From JAISGQ01 sp045604965 (GTDB lineage: Bacteria > Bacillota > Clostridia > Oscillospirales > Acutalibacteraceae): a stretch of DNA of 64,000 nt. Position numbers and translations under genes: made by a program. Positions 41,599-49,547 of the stretch are shown piece after piece. The first letter of the stretch is position 1; the number at the start of each line of letters is the position of its first letter. Below the pieces are notes generated by a model, which worked only from the letters and a program-made list of their open reading frames with translations, searched no databases and had not been told where the DNA came from. Location: assembly GCA_045604965.1 (NCBI GenBank), contig JAZUPB010000044.1:1-64000 (forward strand). The letters are read 5' to 3'.

Positions 41599-41946
41599 TT
41601 ATATCAAAGCGGATATGATCAGACCGCAAAGATACGAAAATATGTTGGCACCCAGAGAAAAAAGAAAGGGCCTTTTTATTGTGCTGCACCTTGTTTTATA
41701 AATAAGAGCCTCAATAAGTACGGCGCTTATCTCCAAAATAGGTATAACAGCAAGCTCAGGGAGGGAATAATGCCTGCAAAAAAGGTTGAATAAAACTACA
41801 ACGGCAGGGTTTGTAAGTATGTTGACAAGGGTTACTATAAGAAGAGTGTAACCGCGAACCCGAAAGACAAGAGCAAAGACAAGCTCCAGAATTGCAGTCA
41901 GCAGCAACGATACAAGAAGCGACAGTAAAATATGTTCAAGCGTCAT
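41599..41946 (-). CDS. Small polytopic membrane protein, unknown
   Basis: The 115-aa protein has about four helices (LEHILLSLLVSLLLTAILELVF begins near residue 3). The ATG at 41946 follows GGAGGG and overlaps the end of the MFS gene by 11 bp, so translation is coupled. An earlier start at 42006 would lie deep in the MFS gene. I do not recognise the family. Its tight coupling suggests a partner of the MFS protein or of the SH3-repeat protein downstream. Confidence 0.7.
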   Translation of the reverse strand: MTLEHILLSLLVSLLLTAILELVFALVFRVRGYTLLIVTLVNILTNPAVVVLFNLFCRHYSLPELAVIPILEISAVLIEALIYKTRCSTIKRPFLFSLGANIFSYLCGLIISALI

Positions 41947-42940
41947 TGCGAACCCTCCGTATGCCTGCCATAAGAAGCAGCAGAGAGACAAGGGCGCACA
42001 GTGCACTCATGACCGATGAAAGCGGAGGCGCGCCGAAATAAACGGGAAGGAAGCCGACAAACAGTGCAAAAGTAAGCAGCCCGAATGAAAAACCTTTAGC
42101 ATTCGGGAAAAGTTTTGCAGTTTCCCATAGCGTTATAGGCATAGTCATATTGAAAAGAAGCAGTGCGGCAAGACCGCATAGAGGGATGTCTGAGAATATG
42201 AACATCACTGCGCAGAGGGAAAGTGAAATGATGCTCGCAATTTTTGAGCCGACAGCATCAGCGGCGAATCCCCCAAGCGCTTTTCCGAGAGCTACACAGC
42301 AAACGGAAACAAGAGCCGGCATTGAAGCTTTCCAATCGAAAGAAAAACTCATACCGGCGAAGGATCTGAGACATACAACAGCGAAAAGGCATAAAAACGC
42401 AGTCAGGATACCTGACGAAAGCTCAAGCTTCAGAGGAGCATTATTCGGAAGCTCGCGCTCGGTTTTTGCTGCAATGATTATTATTACTGCGACTATTGCA
42501 AGTGCGGCAGATGCGAAATACATCGGAAACCTGCCGACAAGCATTCTTCCGAGACACAGACCTATAGCGCCGGGAGAGACAAACAGTCCGAGCGGAGAGC
42601 ACTTCTGGTCACTCATATTGAGAACATCAACTCCTCCGCCTACGTGAAAGAGCGCGTTGCCGATGCCCATAACAGCAGCGGTGACAAGGGGAGAGGGTAT
42701 AAACAGTGAAGCTGCGACAAAAACGCAGCCGACTGCGGCAACAAGTGAATTACGATTTATTTTGTCGGATATCAGCCCGAAAGGCATCTGCATAGCAAAG
42801 GCACAGAAGTTATAAATTAGAACAGCGCTCATCCAGCTGTTTTCGTGATAAAGAAGGGAAAACATAAAAAGAGCACAGCAGAGATCAACAAGAAAATGAG
42901 AAACACAATATACTGAAAGAAGTTTAGTGCGCATTTTCAT
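41936..42940 (-). CDS. Major facilitator superfamily transporter, short
   Basis: The 334-aa membrane protein has 10 to 12 hydrophobic helices. The MFS A-motif-like loop G-L-I-S-D-K-I-N-R-N-S is present near residue 50, and the glycine-rich GIGNALFHVGGGVDVL follows. It is shorter than typical 12-helix carriers (about 400 aa). The ATG at 42940 follows AAGGATG; a longer frame to 43039 lacks a site. The substrate is unknown. Confidence 0.8.
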   Translation of the reverse strand: MKMRTKLLSVYCVSHFLVDLCCALFMFSLLYHENSWMSAVLIYNFCAFAMQMPFGLISDKINRNSLVAAVGCVFVAASLFIPSPLVTAAVMGIGNALFHVGGGVDVLNMSDQKCSPLGLFVSPGAIGLCLGRMLVGRFPMYFASAALAIVAVIIIIAAKTERELPNNAPLKLELSSGILTAFLCLFAVVCLRSFAGMSFSFDWKASMPALVSVCCVALGKALGGFAADAVGSKIASIISLSLCAVMFIFSDIPLCGLAALLLFNMTMPITLWETAKLFPNAKGFSFGLLTFALFVGFLPVYFGAPPLSSVMSALCALVSLLLLMAGIRRVRNDA

Positions 42941-42983
42941 CACATCCTTGATTATAAAACACAAAAAGGCAAAAAAAGGTTGA

Positions 42984-43015
42984 AAAAAGTCGGACTGCTT
43001 CCAGACCGACTTTTT
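42984..43015 (-). terminator. Terminator after the Sm_multidrug_ex-like gene
   Basis: AAAAAGTCGG with CCGACTTTTT around an inner ACTG/CAG(A) bulge; read on the minus strand, T6 follows. It lies directly after the stop at 43023. Confidence 0.85.
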
Positions 43016-43022
43016 ATTTTGC

Positions 43023-43538
43023 TTAACCGCAGCTGACAAATACGACAGTCTGGGTGATGAGTGTTGTTAATACACCTGCTATGATAACACCAAGGGTGAT
43101 GATCGGGATAGCCTTGCTTATTTTGATATCAAACAGAGAAGCAACGAGAGAACCTGTCCAGGCGCCCGTGCCGGGAAGGGGAATGGCAACAAGTATCAGC
43201 AGACCGAGCATTTCGTATTTTTTTACGACCTCTCCCTTTGAGTGAGCGCGTGCTTCGAGCTTGTCAACAAGTTTGCCGAAGGTTTTCGATTTTCTCATCC
43301 AGGTAAATATTTGCTTGATAAAGAGCATAATAAAAGGAACGGGGATCATATTGCCGATAACAGCGGCGATAAAGGCAACCCAGTAATTCAACCCCATAGC
43401 AGTGCCGATGGGTATAGCGCCTCGCAGCTCAATTACCGGGACCATAGCAACTGCAGCAGTAGAAATGATCTGACCAACAAAAGTGCCGGTGAACCAATTT
43501 AATATATTGCCAAAGAATATACCTATCGATTCAAACAT
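43023..43538 (-). CDS. Small multi-drug export family membrane protein (PF06695-like)
   Basis: The 171-aa polytopic protein has four to five helices. The blocks VPVIELRGAIPIGTAMGLN and IPLPGTGAWTGSL are characteristic of the family named Sm_multidrug_ex (COG2426), whose true function is not established. The ATG at 43538 follows GGGGGCGAG. It is 59 bp after the preceding gene and probably in the same transcript from the promoter near 44057. Confidence 0.85.
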   Translation of the reverse strand: MFESIGIFFGNILNWFTGTFVGQIISTAAVAMVPVIELRGAIPIGTAMGLNYWVAFIAAVIGNMIPVPFIMLFIKQIFTWMRKSKTFGKLVDKLEARAHSKGEVVKKYEMLGLLILVAIPLPGTGAWTGSLVASLFDIKISKAIPIITLGVIIAGVLTTLITQTVVFVSCG

Positions 43539-43597
43539 AATACTCGCCCCCAAAATATATCCAAAACAAAGTTAATATCAATGATTTTTAATGTTTA

Positions 43598-43990
43598 TTA
43601 TTCAAAATCAGAAGCGGAGAAATCGGTATAAGATAAATCAGAATAAGAAATGTCAGAGGAAGTGATCTCTTCATAGTTGTAATCTTCGTCAAAGCCGAAA
43701 TCTTCGTTAACCTCAGTTTTGCCGCCGACACCGCACATAACAGAGCCAGTGGCAGACCAGACGATAACAGCAACAAGCAAGGTGACTGCGGAAATCGCAA
43801 GACCTGCAACTGCTCCGCCTCTGTTGCCTTCGCGGTAAGCACTGATACCGAGAACCGCACTTACAGCAATTAATATAAAGCTGACAAGGGGCATAAAGCA
43901 GAAAATCAGAGCCAGTACAGCAAAAAAGAAAGAAAGAACGGAGAATTTGTTTGCCGGTGAAACGGCAGCGTTATATCCGCGGTTATTCAT
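43598..43990 (-). CDS. DUF4190-like two-helix membrane protein
   Basis: The 130-aa protein has two membrane helices in a DUF4190-like unit (KFSVLSFFFAVLALIFCFMP, then REGNRGGAVAGLAISAVTLL), with the Gly-rich GNRGGAVAGLA turn typical of it. The C-terminal tail of about 45 residues is rich in Asp, Glu, Ser and Tyr (SSDISYSDLSYTDFSASDFE). AGGAGGT-like site at GGAGGTTTC precedes the ATG. Function is unknown. Confidence 0.8.
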   Translation of the reverse strand: MNNRGYNAAVSPANKFSVLSFFFAVLALIFCFMPLVSFILIAVSAVLGISAYREGNRGGAVAGLAISAVTLLVAVIVWSATGSVMCGVGGKTEVNEDFGFDEDYNYEEITSSDISYSDLSYTDFSASDFE

Positions 43991-44028
43991 AAAAGAAACC
44001 TCCGTAAAGTAATCAGATTAGCTAAATA

Positions 44029-44057
44029 AGTATATCACGCAGGGGCTGACGTGTCAA
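44029..44057 (-). promoter_or_regulatory. Sigma-A promoter of the DUF4190-like gene
   Basis: On the minus strand TTGACA (44057-44052), 17 bp, TATACT (44034-44029). Confidence 0.85.
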
Positions 44058-44202
44058 TAATGTAAAGGGTGAAGGAGCGGTCAAAAAGCATAATTGTAAA
44101 AAAGACTGGATTTATTTGACATTATGTAGTAAAATATACGGACAAGTATGCAAAACCTATTTGAGAGGTAATTCTCAGTTCTGAAAGGTACGGTGTTTAA
44201 AA

Positions 44203-44955
44203 ATGACACGTAAGGAAGCGATTATTTCAAGAAGAGCGGTCAGAAGATATACAGGTGAACCGATCGCAGAATCAGTAATTGACAGCATCCTCGATTTTAT
44301 TGCAGAGGTAAAGCCTCTGCACGATGATATAAGAACAACAATAGAAATAATAGACAGCGAGGATTTTGAGGCGGAATTCAGTGGAATTTTAGGACCTAAA
44401 GCCAGCCATTATCTCGTTATCCGTTCAGCAAAAAAGGAAGGATATCTTGAAAATGCAGGCTATATCGGACAGCAGATCGTACTGTATATGACAGAGCTTG
44501 GCATAGGCAGCTGCTGGTGCGGAAGCTACAGACAGAAAAATGAGGACGAAGCAGGTCAGCTTCCCTATGTAGTTTGTGTTTGCTTCGGAAGATCGGACAA
44601 CTCTCCCCCCAGACGCAGTGCTGAGGAGGCAAAGAGAAAGCATCTGCACGAGCTCGTTTTCGGAAAAATCTCCACAAACCTGCTTGACCTTCTTGAGGCT
44701 GGAAGACTTGCGCCGTCAGCACTCAATGCACAGCCTGTGAGATACAGAACTCAGGGTTCAAATATATTTATTTACAGAAAAGTATCCATTCTCCCGTTTC
44801 TTGACAGCACAAGAGGCATAGATGTAGGCATCGCAATGGCAAATATGTATGTTGCATCTGATGAAAAGTGCATATTTGTCAAGGAGGCAAACTATCCCAC
44901 ACCTTCATCAAAATGTGTATACGAATACACACTCACCTGGGAGCAGAATAAATAA
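44203..44955 (+). CDS. Nitroreductase-fold protein (TM1586-like)
   Basis: The 250-aa protein has the nitroreductase start RKEAIISRRAVRRYTGEPI, with the R-R-S/A-x-R-x-Y FMN-contact pattern, and two half-domains of the TM1586_NiRdase type (GIGSCWCGSY in the first; EAGRLAPSALNAQPVRY in the second, matching the substrate/FMN-contact ApSaxNxQp). The reaction is an NAD(P)H-dependent, FMN-based reduction; the substrate is unknown. AAAGG lies about 14 bases before the ATG, a little far. pfkA follows after 17 bp, suggesting co-transcription. Confidence 0.85.
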   Translation: MTRKEAIISRRAVRRYTGEPIAESVIDSILDFIAEVKPLHDDIRTTIEIIDSEDFEAEFSGILGPKASHYLVIRSAKKEGYLENAGYIGQQIVLYMTELGIGSCWCGSYRQKNEDEAGQLPYVVCVCFGRSDNSPPRRSAEEAKRKHLHELVFGKISTNLLDLLEAGRLAPSALNAQPVRYRTQGSNIFIYRKVSILPFLDSTRGIDVGIAMANMYVASDEKCIFVKEANYPTPSSKCVYEYTLTWEQNK

Positions 44956-44972
44956 AACGGAGGAAAACAGGA

Positions 44973-46049
44973 ATGGCCAAGAAAAAAATCGGAATACTGA
45001 CCAGCGGCGGAGACTGCCCGGGGCTGAATGCAGCCATAAGAGGTGTAGTAAGAGCATCATATAACCTGTTTGATGTGGAATTCATCGGAATAAACGATGG
45101 ATATAAAGGACTTATTGACGGCGATTATAAGACAATGAAGTATGAGGATTTCAACGGAATACTCACACTTGGCGGTACTATACTCGGCACCCAGAGAACG
45201 CCATACAGAAATATGCGAATTATCGAGGAAGACAATATCGATAAGGTCGCCGCAATGAAGAAGAATTACAAGAAAATGGGTCTCGACTGTCTGGTCACTC
45301 TCGGCGGCAACGGAACCCACAAGACTGCAAACCTTCTTTCCGAGGAGGGACTCAATGTTATCGGTCTGCCCAAGACTATAGACAATGACCTTTACGGAAC
45401 AGATGTGACCTTCGGGTTCCACAGTGCGGTGGATATCGCAACAGATGTCGTGGACAGAATTCACACAACTGCAAACAGCCACGGAAGAGCAATGGTCATC
45501 GAGCTTATGGGCAATAAGGCAGGATGGCTGACCCTTTATGCAGGTGTTGCAGGCGGAGCAGACGTAATTCTTCTGCCTGAAATGCCTTATGATATTAAGA
45601 AGGTAATTGATACAGTTGAAAAGCGTAAGGATCATAAGCGTAATTTTGCGATAATCTGCGTTGCTGAAGGAGCTATGAGCATTCAGGAAGCAGCAATGAA
45701 GAAAAAAGAGCGCGAAGCATACCGCTCAGAGCAGAAGTTTGCATCTGTAAGCTATCGCATAGCAGATCAGATACAGTCAGGAACAGGACTTGAAACAAGA
45801 GTCGTTGTTCCGGGACACTATCAGCGCGGCGGTTCTCCTTCGCCCTATGACAGAGTCCTTGCAACACAGTTCGGTGCATATGCGGCAAGACTCATCAAAG
45901 AAGAGGATTACGGAAATACAGTTGCAATGATAAACGGAGAGGTATCACATAATGCGCTTTCTGAAATAGCAGGTCTCAAGAAGCTGGTGCCTGCTGACGG
46001 AGATATGGTTCGCACTGCGAAGGATATGGGAGTCTGCTTCGGCGACTGA
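44973..46049 (+). CDS. pfkA: 6-phosphofructokinase (mixed-type substrate residues)
   Basis: The 358-aa cytosolic glycolytic enzyme phosphorylates fructose 6-phosphate. TSGGDCPGLNAAIRG (10-24), the phosphate-binding GGNGT (111-115) and the catalytic TIDND (135-139, base D137) are clear. The residue corresponding to E. coli Gly104 is Gly114, as in ATP enzymes, but the residue corresponding to Gly124 is Lys134, as in pyrophosphate enzymes. The Mg-binding Asp103 equivalent is Asn113. This GGNGT/PKTIDND combination occurs in a distinct clade; donor preference should not be assumed. GGAGG precedes the ATG. Confidence 0.95.
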   Translation: MAKKKIGILTSGGDCPGLNAAIRGVVRASYNLFDVEFIGINDGYKGLIDGDYKTMKYEDFNGILTLGGTILGTQRTPYRNMRIIEEDNIDKVAAMKKNYKKMGLDCLVTLGGNGTHKTANLLSEEGLNVIGLPKTIDNDLYGTDVTFGFHSAVDIATDVVDRIHTTANSHGRAMVIELMGNKAGWLTLYAGVAGGADVILLPEMPYDIKKVIDTVEKRKDHKRNFAIICVAEGAMSIQEAAMKKKEREAYRSEQKFASVSYRIADQIQSGTGLETRVVVPGHYQRGGSPSPYDRVLATQFGAYAARLIKEEDYGNTVAMINGEVSHNALSEIAGLKKLVPADGDMVRTAKDMGVCFGD

Positions 46050-46074
46050 TGATTATCCGGGAAGGATTGGATAT

Positions 46075-47367
46075 ATGAGCAAAAAAAGGACACAGAAAAA
46101 AGAGCGCGAGTGGTTCAAGCTGGACAACGCCGCAAATATTTACCCGGCAATAATCAGTGCGAAGTGGTCGCCGAATTTTCGTGTCTCCGCAACACTCAAT
46201 GAGCAGGTAGACCCGGACAAGCTGCTTAAAGCGCTCAAAATATGCCTGCCTCGATTCAGAAATTTCACTCTGGTGCTGAAAAAGGGATTTTTCTGGCATT
46301 ACCTTGAGGAAAACGACAAGGAACCGGTGCTTTGTGAAGAGGTGCGCAACCCTATGCGCGTTATAACAAAGCACGATAATAACGGATATCATTTCCGTGT
46401 AATATCCTATAAAAACAGAATAGCGGTCGAAATAATGCACGTTATCGCAGACGGAACAGGCGGAATGATGTTCCTCAAAACGCTGGTAGCGGAATATCTG
46501 CGTCAGACAGGAGTGAAAGTACCCTATGATGCAGAGGGCATTATTGACGTAAGACAGGAACCTGATCCGGAAGAAATGGAAGACGGATTCCGTAAATACA
46601 CACGATTTCACGCCAAGCAGGCGCGAAAGGAGAGCCGTGCGTACTGGGTAAAGGGCACCCGTCAGAAGGCAGGCAGTGCGACAATAATCACCGGTCGTAT
46701 GCCTGTTGCGGAGGTGTCTGCGAAGGCAAAGGAATACGGAGCAACGATAACGGAATTTATCGCATCGGTGATAATATACGTTATCTATATGAAGCAGAAA
46801 AGCGAAAACCGCAGAAAAGAACTGCCTGTAAAAGTAAGCGTACCGATAAATCTGCGCAGCTTTTATCCCAGTAAGACTCTCCGGAATTTTTCGTTGTTTA
46901 TAAATCCGGGAATAGAGCCCAGATACGGTGACTATACCTTCGATGAAATAGTAAGCGACGTTCATCATTTTATGAAGATGAACCTGAAAGAAAAATACCT
47001 TAATGCGGTAATGAGCAGTAATCTCGGAGATGAGCTCAATCCGCTTGTAAGAATAATTCCGCTTCCTCTTAAAAATATGGTCCTTTCAATGATGTACAGC
47101 TCAGTGGGAGAGACAAGATTTACCACAGATATGTCAAATCTCGGATCTGTAAAGCTGCCCAAAGAGATGGAAGAGCACATCAATACTATTGATTTTATGC
47201 TCGCTGCACCTCACGGCATTGGTTTTGCAATGGGTATCGCAGGATATAACGGTTCGCTCAACATAACCTTTGCTACGGCTCTGCGTGAATTGGATTGCCA
47301 AAGAGAATTTTTCCGTGAGCTGGTAAAAATGGGCATACACGTAAAGATAGAAAGTAACCACAGGTAG
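46075..47367 (+). CDS. Condensation-fold acyltransferase (alcohol acetyltransferase/PapA-like)
   Basis: The 430-aa protein belongs to the chloramphenicol acetyltransferase/condensation-domain superfamily. HVIADG (122-127) is the HxxxDG active-site motif, followed by TGGMMFLKTL. The second half carries VSVPINLRSFYPSKTLRNFS and the closing latch region GIGFAMGIAGYNGSLNITF. Members join acyl groups to alcohols, amines or lipids. It is 15 bp before a zinc-ribbon membrane protein gene. No peptide synthetase or polyketide gene is present. Confidence 0.82.
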   Translation: MSKKRTQKKEREWFKLDNAANIYPAIISAKWSPNFRVSATLNEQVDPDKLLKALKICLPRFRNFTLVLKKGFFWHYLEENDKEPVLCEEVRNPMRVITKHDNNGYHFRVISYKNRIAVEIMHVIADGTGGMMFLKTLVAEYLRQTGVKVPYDAEGIIDVRQEPDPEEMEDGFRKYTRFHAKQARKESRAYWVKGTRQKAGSATIITGRMPVAEVSAKAKEYGATITEFIASVIIYVIYMKQKSENRRKELPVKVSVPINLRSFYPSKTLRNFSLFINPGIEPRYGDYTFDEIVSDVHHFMKMNLKEKYLNAVMSSNLGDELNPLVRIIPLPLKNMVLSMMYSSVGETRFTTDMSNLGSVKLPKEMEEHINTIDFMLAAPHGIGFAMGIAGYNGSLNITFATALRELDCQREFFRELVKMGIHVKIESNHR

Positions 47368-47382
47368 TGATAGGAGGTATAT

Positions 47383-48084
47383 ATGTCATACTGCGTAAAC
47401 TGCGGTGTCGAACTGCACGAGAGCGAGAAGAAATGTCCGCTTTGCGACACTGTTGTAATAAATCCCAATTTAATTACAGGTGAGCCTGCCGAATCTGTTT
47501 TCCCAGAAGAACAGCAATTGGTTGACATAATATCGGAGCATCGCTGGTGGGCAGGAATACTTGCCATAGTGCTGGCGATTCCTGCGTCTATCTGTCTTCT
47601 GTGCAACTTCGGCATACACAAGGAACTGAGCTGGTCTCTGATAGTAACCTCTGCGTTGATAATGGCCTGGGCGTTTGTAGGACCTCCGCTTCTGATGCGA
47701 AAGATAAATTATATAGCATTATTTGTTATCTACACGTCAGCAATACTGATTTTTCTGTTTGTGATGTGTTGGCAGCTAAACGGCGATTGGTTTTTAAGCA
47801 TAGCCGTTCCCATAGTGCTTTGCTTTATGACCGTGCTGAGTATAAATACAATCGTCATAAAAAACAATGTTGCCAAGCTTTATTCGGCGGCGACATTCTT
47901 TCTGACAATAGGAGCACTGGTAGTAGCGATAGAAATAGTAACAGATTATTATCTTCATAAAGAGATATCACTGTCCTGGTCGCTTATAGCTTTGGTGCCC
48001 TGCGCACTGATGTCGCTTTTGTATGTTATAATTCAGAAAAAGAAGGGCTTGAAAAACAGCCTCAAAAAAAGATTCAGAATGTAA
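47383..48084 (+). CDS. Zinc-ribbon membrane protein (DUF6320-like)
   Basis: The 233-aa protein has an N-terminal zinc ribbon (C4, C7, C18, C21: YCVNCG and KCPLCD), a short linker and six membrane helices. GGAGG precedes the ATG. The same arrangement directly behind a condensation-fold acyltransferase recurs in Clostridia, which suggests a membrane partner for an acylation step. Function of the family is unknown. A terminator follows. Confidence 0.82.
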   Translation: MSYCVNCGVELHESEKKCPLCDTVVINPNLITGEPAESVFPEEQQLVDIISEHRWWAGILAIVLAIPASICLLCNFGIHKELSWSLIVTSALIMAWAFVGPPLLMRKINYIALFVIYTSAILIFLFVMCWQLNGDWFLSIAVPIVLCFMTVLSINTIVIKNNVAKLYSAATFFLTIGALVVAIEIVTDYYLHKEISLSWSLIALVPCALMSLLYVIIQKKKGLKNSLKKRFRM

Positions 48085-48086
48085 AC

Positions 48087-48123
48087 AAAAAGCTTCACGT
48101 TTTTTACGACGTGAAGCTTTTTC
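48087..48123. terminator. Terminator after the acyltransferase operon
   Basis: AAAAGCTTCACGT (48088-48100) pairs with ACGTGAAGCTTTT (48109-48121), with a T-run on the plus strand. Confidence 0.9.
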
Positions 48124-48141
48124 AAAATAACAGGTGGAATT

Positions 48142-48588
48142 ATGGATATAATCAAATTTTTCGAATACAAAAATAAATCGGAATGGATTGAAAAAATCCG
48201 AAGATGCGATTGGAGAGCGGCAGTATTTCTGGCAGATTTGCTTGAGCAGAACCGTTTCCATACCGTGCTGGGAAACGGAGAGCTGTTTGTTTTGACAGAC
48301 GGAGAAAATGTGGTTTCCTTCTGTACGCTTACCGAAAAGGACTGCATCGATGATAAAGAACTGTATCCCTGGATCGGTTTTGTGTATACAGCCCCCGAAT
48401 ACAGAGGACACAGATACAGTGGAAAAGTTATCGATGCCGCCTGTGCAGAGCTGAATAAGCAAAACATCAAAAAGGTTTATCTTGCCACTGATCACATAGG
48501 ACTTTACGAAAAATACGGGTTTGAGTATCTGGAAAGCCGTTTGGATGTTTACGGGGAACAAAGCAGGATATATACAAAAAATATTTGA
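48142..48588 (+). CDS. GNAT family N-acetyltransferase
   Basis: The 148-aa single-domain acetyltransferase has the GFVYTAPEYRGHRYSGKVID acetyl-CoA-binding block (R/Q-x-x-G-x-G/A equivalent: RGHRYSGK) and the C-terminal ATDHIGLYEKYGFEYLE strand with Tyr as the likely general acid. The substrate is unknown. AGGTGG precedes the ATG. It lies between two terminators, so it is probably monocistronic; no strong promoter is visible in the 19-bp gap after the upstream terminator, so read-through may drive it. Confidence 0.85.
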   Translation: MDIIKFFEYKNKSEWIEKIRRCDWRAAVFLADLLEQNRFHTVLGNGELFVLTDGENVVSFCTLTEKDCIDDKELYPWIGFVYTAPEYRGHRYSGKVIDAACAELNKQNIKKVYLATDHIGLYEKYGFEYLESRLDVYGEQSRIYTKNI

Positions 48589-48598
48589 TGCACCGAAT

Positions 48599-48628
48599 AA
48601 AAAGCGACGGCAGAAGCCGTCGCTTTTT
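48599..48628. terminator. Bidirectional terminator
   Basis: AAAGCGACGGC (48601-48611) pairs with GCCGTCGCTTT (48616-48626); A- and T-tracts on both sides, between the convergent GNAT and yebC genes. Confidence 0.92.
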
Positions 48629-48643
48629 ACATCAGATTTAAAA

Positions 48644-49378
48644 TCAGTCCTCGTCGGGAGCATCCCAGGAATGCCATACATCCTGAACATCGTCATTATC
48701 CTCAAGCATATCAAGAAGTCTCTGCATTTTGAATGCCATATCGGGATCGTCAATGGTGGTGTAGGTGTCGGGGATCTTTTCGACATCAGCGTTTACGAAT
48801 TCATAACCCTTTGCCTCGAGACCGTCACGTACAGCGGAGAAATCATCTTCTTCGGTGTAAATAACATATACGTCCTCGTCGGTCTTGAAATCGGAAGCGC
48901 CCAACTCAAGTGCATCCTCCATTACCTGATCTTCATCGAGATCTTCAGCCTCGATAGCGATGACGCCTTTGGTGGAGAACATAAAGGAAACACAGCCGGT
49001 TGTGCCGAGATTGCCGCCGTTCTTATCGAAGTAATGGCGAAGATCACCGGCGGTACGGTTTCTGTTGTCGGTAAGAGTTTCAACTATAACAGCAACACCG
49101 CAGGGACCGTAGCCTTCGTAGGTGAGAGCTTCGTAATCCTTGCCGTCATTGTCGCCGGAAGCCTTCTTGATAACTCTTTCGATATTGTCGTTAGGAACGT
49201 TCAGGGATTTTGCCTTTGCAATACAGTCCTTGAGGCGGGGGTTTGCAGCGGGATCGGCACCGCCGTTCTTGACAGCAACAGCGATTTCGCGGCCTATTTT
49301 AGTGAAGACCTTCGCACGCTGGCTGTCGGTCTTTTCTTTCTTTCTCTTGATCGTACTCCATTTATTATGTCCGGACAT
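48644..49378 (-). CDS. yebC: YebC/PmpR family protein
   Basis: The 244-aa protein starts MSGHNKWSTIKRKKEKTDSQ, the hallmark YebC N terminus, with PRLKDCIAKAKSLNVPNDNI and YEGYGPCGVAVIVETLTDN as further signatures. YebC proteins were described as transcription regulators, and the TACO1-like branch is now linked to translation through stalled proline-rich sequences; this copy cannot be assigned to one role by eye. GGAGG-like site at GGAGGGTCATT precedes the ATG. It is a single gene. Confidence 0.95.
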   Translation of the reverse strand: MSGHNKWSTIKRKKEKTDSQRAKVFTKIGREIAVAVKNGGADPAANPRLKDCIAKAKSLNVPNDNIERVIKKASGDNDGKDYEALTYEGYGPCGVAVIVETLTDNRNRTAGDLRHYFDKNGGNLGTTGCVSFMFSTKGVIAIEAEDLDEDQVMEDALELGASDFKTDEDVYVIYTEEDDFSAVRDGLEAKGYEFVNADVEKIPDTYTTIDDPDMAFKMQRLLDMLEDNDDVQDVWHSWDAPDED

Positions 49379-49489
49379 AATGACCCTCCGTAAATTATTT
49401 TAGAGGCGTAAAAAGCGTTAAACAAACCGCTTTCCCTCGAATGCCATAATATTTTATCACACAAGCCGCCGCGATACAAGACATTTTTA

Positions 49490-49518
49490 TTGTATAAAAG
49501 AAGAAACCGTGTTAAAAT
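49490..49518 (+). promoter_or_regulatory. Sigma-A promoter of the DegT-fold gene
   Basis: TTGTAT (49490-49495), 17 bp, TAAAAT (49513-49518). Confidence 0.65.
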
Positions 49519-49547
49519 ATAAGTTAAGTGTTCAGGAGGTGACGGGT

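Noticed and set aside
44111..44140. TTGACA at 44116 as a promoter for the nitroreductase-like gene
   Set aside because: The candidate -10 boxes (TAAAAT at 44130, TATACG at 44135) are spaced only 8 and 13 bp away. A promoter probably exists here but I cannot place it.
45976..46968. 330-codon minus-strand open frame opposite pfkA and the acyltransferase gene
   Set aside because: It overlaps two well-supported genes and shows no domain, ribosome site or promoter.
48521..49393. 290-codon plus-strand open frame opposite yebC
   Set aside because: It crosses the terminator at 48599-48628 and is antisense to a conserved gene.
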